DNA of 64,000 bases from positions 310,001 through 374,000 of the forward strand of contig JBDOQK010000033.1 of the NCBI GenBank assembly GCA_040437565.1, in the 5' to 3' direction. The DNA comes from Albugo candida (Eukaryota > Oomycota > Peronosporomycetes > Albuginales). Shown piece after piece: positions 33,363 through 42,740 of the stretch. Position numbers and translations under genes: made by a program. The first letter of the stretch is position 1. Each line of letters begins with the position of its first letter. The notes beneath the pieces are model-generated. The model ran no database searches and had not been told where the DNA came from. It saw only the letters and a list, made by a program, of their open reading frames with translations.

Positions 33363-34370
33363 ATTTTGGGAATCCTTTTTCAGCACTCACCTTTTCTTTG
33401 ATCAGAACTCAGCCTCCATAATTAATGGCAATTGTGACCTCTGATTGGTTTAAACAAATATAAGAGAACAAATAAAAACAAATGACGGGAATTGTTTAAT
33501 CAGCCCCCACCCCTCATAAAATTATGAAAAATTTGGCTTCTGATTGGTCTGAATAAAGGCAACGAAATGAGAACAATCAAATGGAAAAGCTTTTTTTTAT
33601 GCAAATTTTGTACTACTTATTCTAAGTCTGTATCTAAATGTACTGCTGCAAGTGTTGCTGGTGCTGTTGGTGCTGGTGTTGCTTCTTGACGGCAGGTTCT
33701 TGCATTGTGACCTGTCTTTTGGCATTTCGGCATCTCCGGCGATGCAAAAGAGCATCCGAAGCAGAAGTGACATGCTCAAACTTGGATGGAAGTCGCTGCG
33801 CTGAGCTCGATGGCCTACCACGCGTGCGCATTTGCGCAGGATCCCGAATTTTTATCTATGGGACTGGCGGAATATAGTCTTACTGCACACGCTTACGATG
33901 ATTGCAAGAATCCTCATACTCATCAGTAATTCTCTTCACTGCTTTCTCAATTCCAATTGGCATGGTCCCAGCCTTAATATGAACTGGCATTGGCTGTACC
34001 AGCCACGACTGCTGATCAACATCATTAACAGACAGCGGTATTAATTGATAACGAATAGCATGGGTGCAAGAATAGCCCATTGAAAATGTCAACAAGCCTA
34101 CTGGTAAATTGAAGTTGCCGGAGACAACAGTGTCATTTATACTTTTTTATTTATTCCGTTGCATCTATTCGGATCAATCAGAGGCTACAAGTGCCATTAA
34201 TTTGTGGAGGGTGGGAGCTGAACAACGATTCCCGTAATTTTGATTTTTTTATTCTGTTATACTTATTTTAACCAATGAAAAGCCACTAAGCTATTAACCT
34301 ATGGAGGCTGAGTGCTGATGGAAGAAAAGGGGAGTGCTGAATAACGATTCCCTTTTATTTTAGGGAACCG
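33363..34370 (-). mobile_element. Mutator-like transposon derivative M2
   Basis: Same family as M1 but inverted, and joined to it end to end at 33362/33363. The minus strand encodes MPIGIEKAVKRITDEYEDSC (from about 33963), the block MRTRGRPSSSAQRLPSKFEH (from 33831) and a knuckle remnant. The terminal units lie at 33363-33590 and 34130-34360. The tail is a CAG/CAA-type run (HQHQQHQQHLQQ). The transposase core is missing. The terminal units contain CCAAT-like motifs (ccaatgaaaagccac). Confidence 0.65.
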
Positions 34371-34711
34371 TTAAAATCCCCTCGGTTTGATCGAGACGAT
34401 TCGATATGATTAGCTAATTCCGGAGACTTAGAATTCAACCATATCGACTGCGAAAAAGGCTATCATTCTCGTCCGGAAACTATCTTTAAAGACCAAGTTT
34501 ATAGAATATAAGTTTTTTATGTCATGAAATGACCCGTACACAGTTAAATATTGGATCTCAGTTTACAGAATAGAATATTTTTGTGTTATCAACAAACCAT
34601 GAACTACGAAATAGTCTAACAACAATGAGCTACGCGAACAAACGCGAACGCTAACTGAACGCAAGACTGAGCGCAAAATAGTTCACGTCGAAAAGTAGTG
34701 GACAGTGGTAT
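34371..34711 (+). mobile_element. Inverted-repeat DNA element T1, copy 1 (right end lost)
   Basis: A non-coding element homologous over about 330 bases to 41755-42104 (for example caaccatatcgactgcgaaa; caaaatagttcacgtcgaaa). The left end is GGGAACCGTTAAAATCCCCT. The right part is missing, and the element passes straight into a LINE fragment at about 34712. No ORF; probably a MITE-like non-autonomous element mobilised by a DNA transposase encoded elsewhere. Confidence 0.65.
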
Positions 34712-35350
34712 CTCCATTAATCATCAACTGTGCCTTTGTTTTATTGTATAAAAGACGAACCCAGTCGATGAAACTTTTTCCAACGCCCATTTGTTCCAAA
34801 ACGCGAAACATGTACGTCCAATTGACTCGATCATAAGATTTCTCAAAGTCGAGAAAAGTCGCATAAGCTTCCTCCCCACGATGAGTGACCAAGTCTTGNN
34901 NNNNNNNNNNNNNNNNNNNNNNNNNNNNNNNNNNNNNNNNNNNNNNNNNNNNNNNNNNNNNNNNNNNNNNNNNNNNNNNNNNNNNNNNNNNNNNNNNNTG
35001 TGACGAGGCAACGGCAGTACCACATGTACCACCGGTACTGCATCCTACACCGGTAGTACCGGTATTACCCTGTACCGTCACACTGGGGTGGGGGTACTTT
35101 CCACGTCATCACATAGGGGTGATGACTCATCAACAATCATGCAGTCACCCAAAACAGGGTGACTCATGAGGGTTGCCACGTCACTACAAGTGGACGCTAG
35201 AACACTGGGTTGTGTCGATATGTCGACTTGAACCATTGTTTTCGAGAGGAAGGAGTTGAAAAAAGTTGTTTTTTCGAGTTGTTTTTCCTAAATTGGCGGG
35301 TTATTTAGTAGCCGGCAAATTGAGAAGTTGTTAGGTACCCCATATATAGT
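34712..35350 (-). mobile_element. LINE copy B: 5' end and reverse-transcriptase scrap
   Basis: Minus strand. The leader (35350-35110) aligns with 17770-17580 of copy A, and the start of ORF1 follows (to 34999, rich in G and T codons). After a 100-N gap comes a reverse-transcriptase fragment (34898-34712) with FLDFEKSYDRVNW, the motif-A block with its catalytic aspartate, and FIDWVRLLYNKTKAQLMING. Several kilobases of LINE would normally separate ORF1 from this point, so either the gap hides them or the copy is internally deleted. Confidence 0.75.
34899..34998. other. Assembly gap (100 N) in LINE copy B
   Basis: Flanks are not duplicated. It sits between the ORF1 start and the RT palm of one LINE, which suggests much more than 100 bases is missing. 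Confidence 0.95.
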
Positions 35351-35988
35351 GTTTCAAGGTAGGAAGTATTCCTTTCCGTCAAACATCACCGGTATCTCTC
35401 AGTACCTCAGATTTAGACGGTCTACCAAAGTGTTCTGGAAGCCTCCTTCCCATGCTTTGTGTAAAAGGGCTTGCTGAGGAAAATTGAGACCTTTGCATTG
35501 CTGTACGTTTAAGCTGTAAAGACGAAGAAATGTATGTCGGTCACTTGTAACCTTCAAAAGAATAGAAGGAGGTTTGGGTGCAGAAAGCGCTCATGAGTAA
35601 TACATCGAGTTTCCTTCTTCCTGTCGAAGTACTACCGAACGACTGCGGACTGTGCAGAACTCGATACAAATGCTCAAGTCGCTACTGATTACTTTGTACT
35701 TGTCTTTCTTGTAGTGGCTGCTCGCTAATCATGAAAACGTTATTTGAAGTCCGAGTACTAGTTGAGAAAGCATTCAATAGCGCGTATGATTGAACCCAGT
35801 AGTCAGTGTGCAGAGTAAATCGATCATGGAACCTTCTGAGTAAGACAAAAAGCCATCAGTCCGTTACGATTGAGAAACCACCAGACGATGCGATCGCTAG
35901 ATAGTCTTCGAATTCAGAAAAATATCTCGTTTCAACGATCAAGGTCATGACAGACGACACAATGATTAAATAATTCGCTTAATAAATA
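35351..35988. other. No recognised gene
   Basis: No open frame of note and no match to other parts of the window. It lies between the LINE leader and the 3' end of the Sel1 gene. Confidence 0.4.
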
Positions 35989-36914
35989 TCAATTAAGACT
36001 TCGGATTTCTGAGACTTTGTTGTACGAATTCACCAATACAAGATCCTCTTGAACGCCTTGACCAAAAATGTGCATTTCGGTGAGATTATTCGAGGCTTGA
36101 CGGAATTCACGATCGGCAGCTTGCGAATAGTATTGATATACAACATGATAATCTCGCTCGACTCCGTCTCCACGACAGAACATGAAGATCAAATCGTAAA
36201 ATGCATCGACACTTCCAGCAATGGCAGCTTCGTTGTACGATCTTTGCGTAGCGTCTAGATCCTTTTTGTACGGATCCGATGGTAATATATCGGCCAAGCA
36301 GAAAAAGAGCATCGGCTTTCTCCAAGCAACTGTGGATCCAAATACTGTCGTCTTTTAAGAGTATCGACNNNNNNNNNNNNNNNNNNNNNNNNNNNNNNNN
36401 NNNNNNNNNNNNNNNNNNNNNNNNNNNNNNNNNNNNNNNNNNNNNNNNNNNNNNNNNNNNNNNNNNNNTGTGATACGTCTTTATCCAATCCAGCTGAATT
36501 CCCACTACTTGAACGGTGTCATGTAGCGATCAAGAACATTGGAGTTGTAGTCATTTTGTAGCAAACGTAACTCGTTGTGACATGAATGCAATTGGCAGCG
36601 ACATGCAAGATCGACCCAGGGATTTGAAATGACTGACCGCGCTATTAATGGCGTCTTCATCGTCGAACACGAAATCTCTACTCAATCGCAGTCGCAAAGT
36701 TCCACGATCATTCAATTCTGCGATACTTTCCAGTGATATTGCGGTTGATCGAGAGCTTTCGTCGGAGGAGTCATCGGACATTGGGTCTGAACTTCCTTGC
36801 CTTGCACGAATGAGCTTGGGATCGTTCGAAGATGCCTCGTCTTTCAACTTCAGAAGCTGACTAACTCTATCAGTTTGTGTGTTGCCGCTCGATGAATTGA
36901 TATCCGACGAAACT
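35989..36914 (-). pseudogene. Sel1-repeat protein gene, incomplete
   Basis: Sel1-like repeats are short helical pairs that mediate protein contacts. The minus strand begins with a serine-rich region (SSDPMSDDSSDESSRS, about 36790-36740) and LSRDFVFDDEDAINSAVSHF, then after the gap at 36369-36468 shows SYNEAAIAGSVDAFYDLIFM, GDGVERDYHVVYQYYSQAAD and NNLTEMHIFGQGVQEDL, which are two Sel1 repeats. A stop lies just upstream of the serine-rich part (about 36914) with no ATG after it, and the Sel1 region and upstream region use different frames. It may therefore be decayed, or carry introns. It follows the myosin remnant on the same strand. Confidence 0.65.
36369..36468. other. Assembly gap (100 N) in the Sel1 gene
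   Basis: Flanks are not duplicated. It interrupts the region just upstream of the Sel1 repeats. Confidence 0.95.
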
Positions 36915-38330
36915 TTTCGAATTAAGCTGCAGATTCAAACGCAAGCGATTTCTAACGACTGAATTGATGAATCTGTACACATACGTGTACCCTTGCCTGG
37001 ACACTTTCGATAAACTCTACTTTCCATTTTGCTAGCTGTGATACAACGAATTGTTTGACTGCTAGATTGATGATGAATCATTCAATCAGGGTATCTGAAC
37101 GAATTCATATTCACAGCTTCCAGCATATCGCCAGCGCGTAATTGATCATAAATATGTCTGGAAAAAACTTGGAAAATATTGTGGTGTCGTTGGGCTTGGG
37201 CATCGCACATAATGGCAACCGGTGACTCCAACTGTATAACCAACTCAGTCAACTGATTCCAAAAATGGTCCTTAAACTACACTAATTTGTCACATTATCA
37301 TTGGTGCTAGCTTGACGTGAAAGCTGCATCCGTCTGCTTCTTGCGAGAACCAAATTTCTATTCCGGATGGAAATTGTCATCAAACTGGCAACAAAGGGCT
37401 TCGTTGATCGCTTGATAAAGTTGATAGGTTACGAGCAGAGCGCATCTTGATCTTCTGACAAAAGCCAAATGTATCACATACCGCTTCAGCTGCGTAATGA
37501 TGAATAACAAATAAGTGGATGGCTTGGTGGGTACTATAGGCAGTGAAATGAGGAGATTCACCATGTTGACGATACAATTTCGATGCAAAGCTTTGTTGAT
37601 TCCCTCGGGGGACTATACATTTCCTCATCCAAAATAGTCAGAATACCGCATGGTTTCGCTTGAATGAGATCTATGCGCGCGCTGTTGTCGGGAAAATTAA
37701 TAAAGCTCCATTCAATCGCTTCACAACAACACATTTCTTGTGCAATAAGGTAACGATTCGTGTAAAGTGTTGCTAAGTCTCTCGTTGGCATAATTGATAC
37801 AAAGCTGCTCGACAGAATAATGGCTCCAATCCTCGAACCCAGAAATATCTAGCAAGCCGAAAATGAGCTTCTCCGTCTCATCTTCAAACGTGACTCGTCG
37901 AATGTTGCGATGCATGAGTCAGTTGAACAGCTGACCGTATGTATATCGTGCCATCGCGTCCCGTGTCTTCCACACGCTGGCTTAACACATGTGTCTCATA
38001 TTTTGGTCACATAATTGGATCCATTGTTGACGATTTCGTGTTCGCATGAACATGGATCCTTTCATTCGAAACTGCACAATTGCAACTTCATTGATCATCT
38101 GATTCCCCAAAGGCGATAGCATGGCCAATGCCCGGAATTGGCATTAATTAAAAGCCATCACTTCCATAGCTACTTTCAAATTATCAAAAAGCGTTCGATC
38201 ATCAATCGATCCTTCGTATGGAAGCAAGTAATATAGGGAATATAATTCAATCGATTTGGATGAAAGAAACTAACGCTTCTTAACTTCGGCATTGGCTCGA
38301 GGCAGCAATTCAGGTGCAATAATTGCCTTC
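36915..38330 (-). pseudogene. Myosin heavy chain remnant 2 (middle of motor)
   Basis: Second myosin fragment, minus strand. In order: YYLLPYEGSIDDRTLFDNLK (about 38240-38180), MLSPLGNQ (about 38125), a switch II block LIFGLLDISGFEDWSHYS (about 37885-37830, where the usual DIFGFE is DISGFE), EQLCINYANERL, FINFPDNSARIDLIQAKPCG with LDEEM, HHYAAEAVCDTFGF (about 37495-37455) and DQLRAGDMLEAVNMNSFRYP (about 37150-37090). Several frames are used and stops occur. It overlaps remnant 1 in the HYAG block with a different sequence, so the two are paralogues and not halves of one gene. The P-loop is absent. Confidence 0.85.
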
Positions 38331-38506
38331 CGTTTTCGCTTAATATGCTAGACGAACATTTTTTGGCCAGCGGGAGAGAATAGGTAGATGGTTATAGCGC
38401 ATTTGTACGTCTGCAATAACGATGCCAAGTACCCAGATGATGTGTCCGAGTACCGTAGTGTAGTACGCAAAGAACAAACGTACCTGAACATCTGTCTACC
38501 TTAAGG

Positions 38507-39560
38507 CTATAAAAGTACAATTATTCCCATTATAACGTCATGGAACGGGTTATCAGATTTCGTGAACTCTACTGTCCACGAGACATAGCTCCAGGCCGCT
38601 TTTTGTAAAACTCCGATATCGACGTTGATTCGCGTGGGTTTGGCTAGATGCGAGCTATCCAATCCAAGTGCTTCAGCATGACTGTTATGTGGCGCTATCA
38701 CCGGGGAACCGAAGCTGGTGGATGTTGTTTTTACAAGGGCGCACTTCAAGTGGACTCTACGATAAGCTTGAAACTTACGCTTGGTCACATCGACTGCATA
38801 CTTCGCAATTATTTTAAGAAAGGATTTTGTAGGGAATTCCAGGCTCTCTTCTCATGTTAAAAGTTCTCAAAGGTTTTCGATGCAGATGGTGCGAATAAGT
38901 CATAAAGCTGCCAGAAGAATCCTTGCTGTAGTCCGTCTGGAAGTTTCACAAGCGACGTCAAAACAAGTGATGGTGGTCCTACGTTGATGTATCGATTACA
39001 GCGAAACGATAAAATTATACAATTTCGACATTGTGTGGAATCATTTACAAATTGTCAAGATTCGACATTCTGCAGAGAGCTTATTCTGATGAGTTTGTGT
39101 TGCGAAATTTTAATGGACACTGTATCAAGCCGCGTATGACTAGTACAAGTGAACCAAAGCTGTTCAAGTAAACGATCACAAAACGTATACAAATGCACAA
39201 GTGGGTCTAGTATCTGTGCATAATGGAAGCTTATGGTACAATTTACATCCGCGACAACAAAGGCGTCATGTATGTTCAATTCATTTTCTGATGACTGGGC
39301 TCCATCCCAGAAGACCTTTTAGCTTTGATTGAGGTCTTACAACAACCGATTCAGCTCGCCTCATTCCAGGGAACTTGACATGTTTTCCGTCAGCCAAAGA
39401 AAGATGTTGTAATAAATTGGTGCCCAGCCAAGTACACGTTTGGCGAACATCGAACATGCATTTATTAGATGACACGCGAACTGTGCGTGCAAGCACGCTA
39501 CGACAGATGGAAGATGTACAGGAACAAGGCGTAAATCGGGATCACTTCTTGTGCCTCTGA
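38507..39560 (-). pseudogene. Unassigned conserved-looking host gene remnant
   Basis: The minus strand reads as protein for about 1 kb across a few frame changes. Blocks are KCMFDVRQTCTWLGTNLLQH (from about 39460), RPQSKLKGLLGWSPVIRK (to 39284), VADVNCTISFHYAQILDPLV (about 39255), INVGPPSLVLTSLVKLPDGL (about 38990) and PTRINVDIGVLQKAAWSYVS (about 38640), ending at 38507. The alternation of charged and aromatic residues is typical of a large eukaryotic scaffold or lipid-transfer protein, but I cannot name the family. It lies upstream of myosin remnant 2 on the same strand. Confidence 0.45.
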
Positions 39561-40055
39561 AGCTGACAGAAGCTTACTGAAATTACCTCTCGAGAACCCC
39601 GTCTCCAAACTTGGTGATCATACAGCTGATCTCTAATCCATGGTGCGCTTTGTTGACAGGCTCCATCGAGAAGAACTGATTCCTCGGTCTAACTACTTGG
39701 CAAAGCGTTCCTTTACGTACGGATCAAACTAGTTACTGCGAACAAATGGCAACGCAAACATCAGCGGATAGCACGATTGCACAGTGCGTTTGAGTCGCCA
39801 AGCCATAGACACTGATGTACTTTTTCATGCAATCACTCTTGAACAGCAGGGATCTGAAACGTATAGGATGGTGCCACGTAAGATTCCGCGTGAAGTTAAA
39901 AGTACGGTTCTGAATACCCGCAGGAGAAAAATTGATATGTATTGAGTGATTATGATGTCTTAGAATCAAAGAACCTCGTAATTGTCCTTTTGATGCACGC
40001 AGAACGGATTTCCGGGCGTTGAGGAATCACATACCCAATTAACTCATCTTTGTGC
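39561..40055. other. No recognised gene
   Basis: Downstream flank of the secreted-protein gene. A 78-codon minus ORF (39733-39969) has no recognisable features. Nothing else seen. Confidence 0.4.
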
Positions 40056-41174
40056 TCAGCTCTCCCACGCTCCACTCATCTGCTTCTCTTTCCTTTTTTT
40101 TTCTTCTTCGGTACTCTCCTTTGGCAAGATAAATTTATATCTGCGTCGGCCAGCGCTATTATCGATGATGATGGTATAACCCTTGAAAAGGCTGTAAGGC
40201 AGCCCCCATTCATTTCTCTGTCGGCGAATATACGAACGAACGTCTTTTCCATCTTCAGAACACATTGGGACGGCGATGTGTACTGGTGGCTTGCTTGAAA
40301 TTGTCATCGTCAGTACGTCTACATGAGTAACGTCCTTAGTTAAATAATTTAAGCATCCCGTACGTTTGCAGAGGTCACCTTCTTTTGAAACTTGAGTATC
40401 CTTGAGACACTCTTCCGGAATTCCGAGCGTATCAGCAAAGGTAAAATCTTGATCGGAGTATTGTTTATCTTTGAATGCAACATTGGCAAGCTTAGTTTCC
40501 AAATAGTATATGAAGCCAGATTCGACGTGACCGGAGGTTTTCTGAGCACCTGACTTATCTCCTACGTAAATCGTTTCACTCTCATCCGTTATTTCATAGA
40601 AGTAGATCTCTGGTGGAGCATTGCTGAGGAAAGTTTCGAGATCGAGTAGTGCGACGGTTCCATCCTTTGTTTCTCGCATGCCGTTGAGCCACGCGGGCGG
40701 GAAAAACACTTGTTTATCACTCAGAATATCTTCGAAGAAGCCCGTAACTCTCCAACACGGACCAAATCCACCATTCGGAACCGTTTTTTTTAATTCTTTC
40801 CATTGAGGAGCTGTAGGCCGGTTACTTGGATCATAGAGATGTGATTTTATATCGTCAGGGGTGGCTATTACAGTTACTTTTATCTGTATGGCTTCACCTT
40901 TGAGATCATTATGTTGCACAATTACTTTCTTTCCAGGCCAGCACTTTTCCAAAGCACCCTCAGGGTTAAAATCACCACTACGATAGAAAGTCATCACATG
41001 ATACATTAAATCTTCATGTTCATCATGTACGTTCGCGATTTCTACAGCCATCCCTACTCGAAAGCTTGCGGGACCTTCGGGTTTGATCAATTTGATGTAA
41101 TAACCGCTCACGAAATGATGATACGCTACCGAAACTCCAAGCAGGGCTATATAATACGCCTTTAATCGATACAT
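40056..41174 (-). CDS. Secreted 372-residue protein of unknown family
   Basis: Intact minus-strand gene, 372 codons, with a convincing N-terminal signal peptide (core YYIALLGVSVAYHHFVSG) and no later membrane segment. The mature protein has a few cysteines, including a closely spaced pair (CKRTGC) and isolated ones in KCWPG, GPCWRV, EECLK and PMCSE. It has a hydrophilic middle and ends in a lysine/glutamate-rich tail (STEEEKKRKEKQ). There is no RXLR, LFLAK or CCG motif. Inference: a candidate effector or cell-surface protein. The start at 41174 is favoured because it directly precedes the signal sequence. It is one of only two long undamaged genes in the window. Confidence 0.8.
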   Translation of the reverse strand: MYRLKAYYIALLGVSVAYHHFVSGYYIKLIKPEGPASFRVGMAVEIANVHDEHEDLMYHVMTFYRSGDFNPEGALEKCWPGKKVIVQHNDLKGEAIQIKVTVIATPDDIKSHLYDPSNRPTAPQWKELKKTVPNGGFGPCWRVTGFFEDILSDKQVFFPPAWLNGMRETKDGTVALLDLETFLSNAPPEIYFYEITDESETIYVGDKSGAQKTSGHVESGFIYYLETKLANVAFKDKQYSDQDFTFADTLGIPEECLKDTQVSKEGDLCKRTGCLNYLTKDVTHVDVLTMTISSKPPVHIAVPMCSEDGKDVRSYIRRQRNEWGLPYSLFKGYTIIIDNSAGRRRYKFILPKESTEEEKKRKEKQMSGAWES

Positions 41175-41409
41175 CTTGACTGTGTCGAATGTCCGTCGAG
41201 TATTTGATTATGGGTAAGAGTTTCCGGGTGATACAATATGGAAGCTTTTTTATTCCCGCCGTCCAGTTGTAAATTCCTACAGCTGGTAACAACGTTTTTC
41301 CGAAGCATCGCTTTGCGAGCATGGAAGCAAACTTACAAAAGGCAGGTTAGGCACATAGGTGTACAGTGCTGTAATCGTGTTTTTTGCCCGCAAATGGACA
41401 GCTTTAGTG

Positions 41410-41735
41410 TAATTGAATGCGTATCTTCCAGAAGTCAAAGAAAAAACATACCCTATTTGAAAATATGGAAAGAAACTTACAACGTTTTACACCTGGGAGG
41501 CAACGTAATCATTCCTTACTCAACGATTACCTACTTTCTAAATAAAATATACAAGCGCAACAATTATTACAGTAAGATTGCGCACCTGGTACGCAAAGGT
41601 GCACGGTATACCAGTCGTGCTCGGCTTCCTACAAATAGACAACTTTGATTTGATAAAATGCGTATCTGGCGAAAATAGAACAAGAAGCTTACAACATTTT
41701 AAAGCTGGGAGGTAATGTAATCATTCGCCTCACCT
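41410..41735 (+). repeat. Two direct repeats upstream of the secreted-protein gene
   Basis: A block at about 41410-41520 (ending in aacttacaacgttttacacc and tgggaggcaacgtaatcatt) recurs at about 41655-41735 (aagcttacaacattttaaag; tgggaggtaatgtaatcatt), some 210 bases further on. Both carry tgcgtatct at their left edge. The copies have diverged. They lie between the secreted-protein gene and an inverted-repeat element, so they may be transposon scraps or old promoter duplications. A plus-strand ORF of 136 codons (41238-41648) covers the first copy and is probably not a gene. Confidence 0.45.
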
Positions 41736-41754
41736 AGCCATCATGTACTGTACA

Positions 41755-42196
41755 TAAAAATTCCCTCAGTTTGATATGATTGGCTATGTTCGAGACGTTT
41801 CAATATGATTGGCTAAGACCGAGACTGAGAATTCAACCATATCGACTGCGAAAGAGGCTATCATTCTCACCCGGAAACATCTTTAAAGACCAGGTTTATA
41901 GACCATGAGTTTCTTATGTCATGAATGACCCCTACACAGTTAAATATTAGGTCACAGTTTACAGAATAGAATAGTTTTGTGTTATTAACAAACCGTGAAC
42001 TACGAAATATTCCAACAACACTGAGCTAGACGAACAAACTCGAACGCTAACTGAACACAAAATTGAGCGCAAAATAGTTCACGTCGAAAAGTAGCGGGCA
42101 GTGCAATCATTTTGTCCCTTAACTAGGCGTACGTTAGCACTATCCAAGCATGAAATTAGCCAATCATATCAAACTGAGGGGGTTTTACCGGTTCCC
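41755..42196 (+). mobile_element. Inverted-repeat DNA element T1, copy 2 (both ends present)
   Basis: About 440 bases bounded by inverted repeats: CCCTCAGTTTGATATGATTG on the left (from 41763) and the reverse complement on the right (attagccaatcatatcaaac, 42155-42174, then tgaggg). The right end continues to GGGAACCGGTAAAAC on the opposite strand, matching the left end of copy 1 at 34374. Another partial copy of the end (caatatgattggctaag) lies just inside the left edge. No ORF. MITE-like. Confidence 0.7.
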
Positions 42197-42221
42197 TTTT
42201 TTATATTATTTATGAAAATAA

Positions 42222-42321
42222 NNNNNNNNNNNNNNNNNNNNNNNNNNNNNNNNNNNNNNNNNNNNNNNNNNNNNNNNNNNNNNNNNNNNNNNNNNNNNNN
42301 NNNNNNNNNNNNNNNNNNNNN
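42222..42321. other. Assembly gap (100 N)
   Basis: Flanks are not duplicated. It lies between the T1 element and a transposase C-terminal fragment. Confidence 0.95.
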
Positions 42322-42740
42322 ACTTGAAAGCACTGGAAAGCCGCTATTTAAATTGTTCGCCAGCCCAACAGTCAATCATTCATGCTAAAATTTCGAAATT
42401 GGTAAGTGGGAATTTTTCGATCCTTGCTGAACCTTCTGTCTTGGAGGCGAAAGGACGTCCACTTGGGGCCCAGAATAAGGTTCTCAATTCATCAACAAGC
42501 GCGAACCGTCAGCATTTGAGCATGCAATGAAGCCTAAGCGGCGATGTAAAAAATGTAACAGGGAGGGACATAACTGAATTTGCATATACTAATTTTGCCC
42601 AATCATATAATAAAAAGGTAGGTGGAATAGTAGAAATTGGTGTGGCAATAACGTCGTAATTTGATTGGTCAAAAATTACATTGGTGGGTGGAAATAGCAA
42701 AAAGCTGGGTGGAAATAGCAATTCCCAAATGGAAAGTGCA
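42322..42740 (+). mobile_element. Mutator/FAR1-type transposase C-terminus and element end
   Basis: The plus strand reads LKALESRYLNCSPAQQSIIH, then LEAKGRPLGAQNKVLNSST (42437-42493), then, after a one-base frame change at about 42527, RRCKKCNREGHN. This is the GRP-x-G-x-x-NK plus zinc knuckle layout that ends many Mutator and FAR1-type transposases. A stop follows the histidine and the last cysteine of the knuckle is out of register. The end of the element is probably agctgggtggaaatagcaat near 42700-42722. It is a different subfamily from M1-M3. Confidence 0.6.

Noticed and set aside
41238-41648. A 136-codon plus-strand ORF
   Set aside because: It overlaps a diverged direct repeat and the promoter side of the secreted-protein gene and has no domain or signal peptide.
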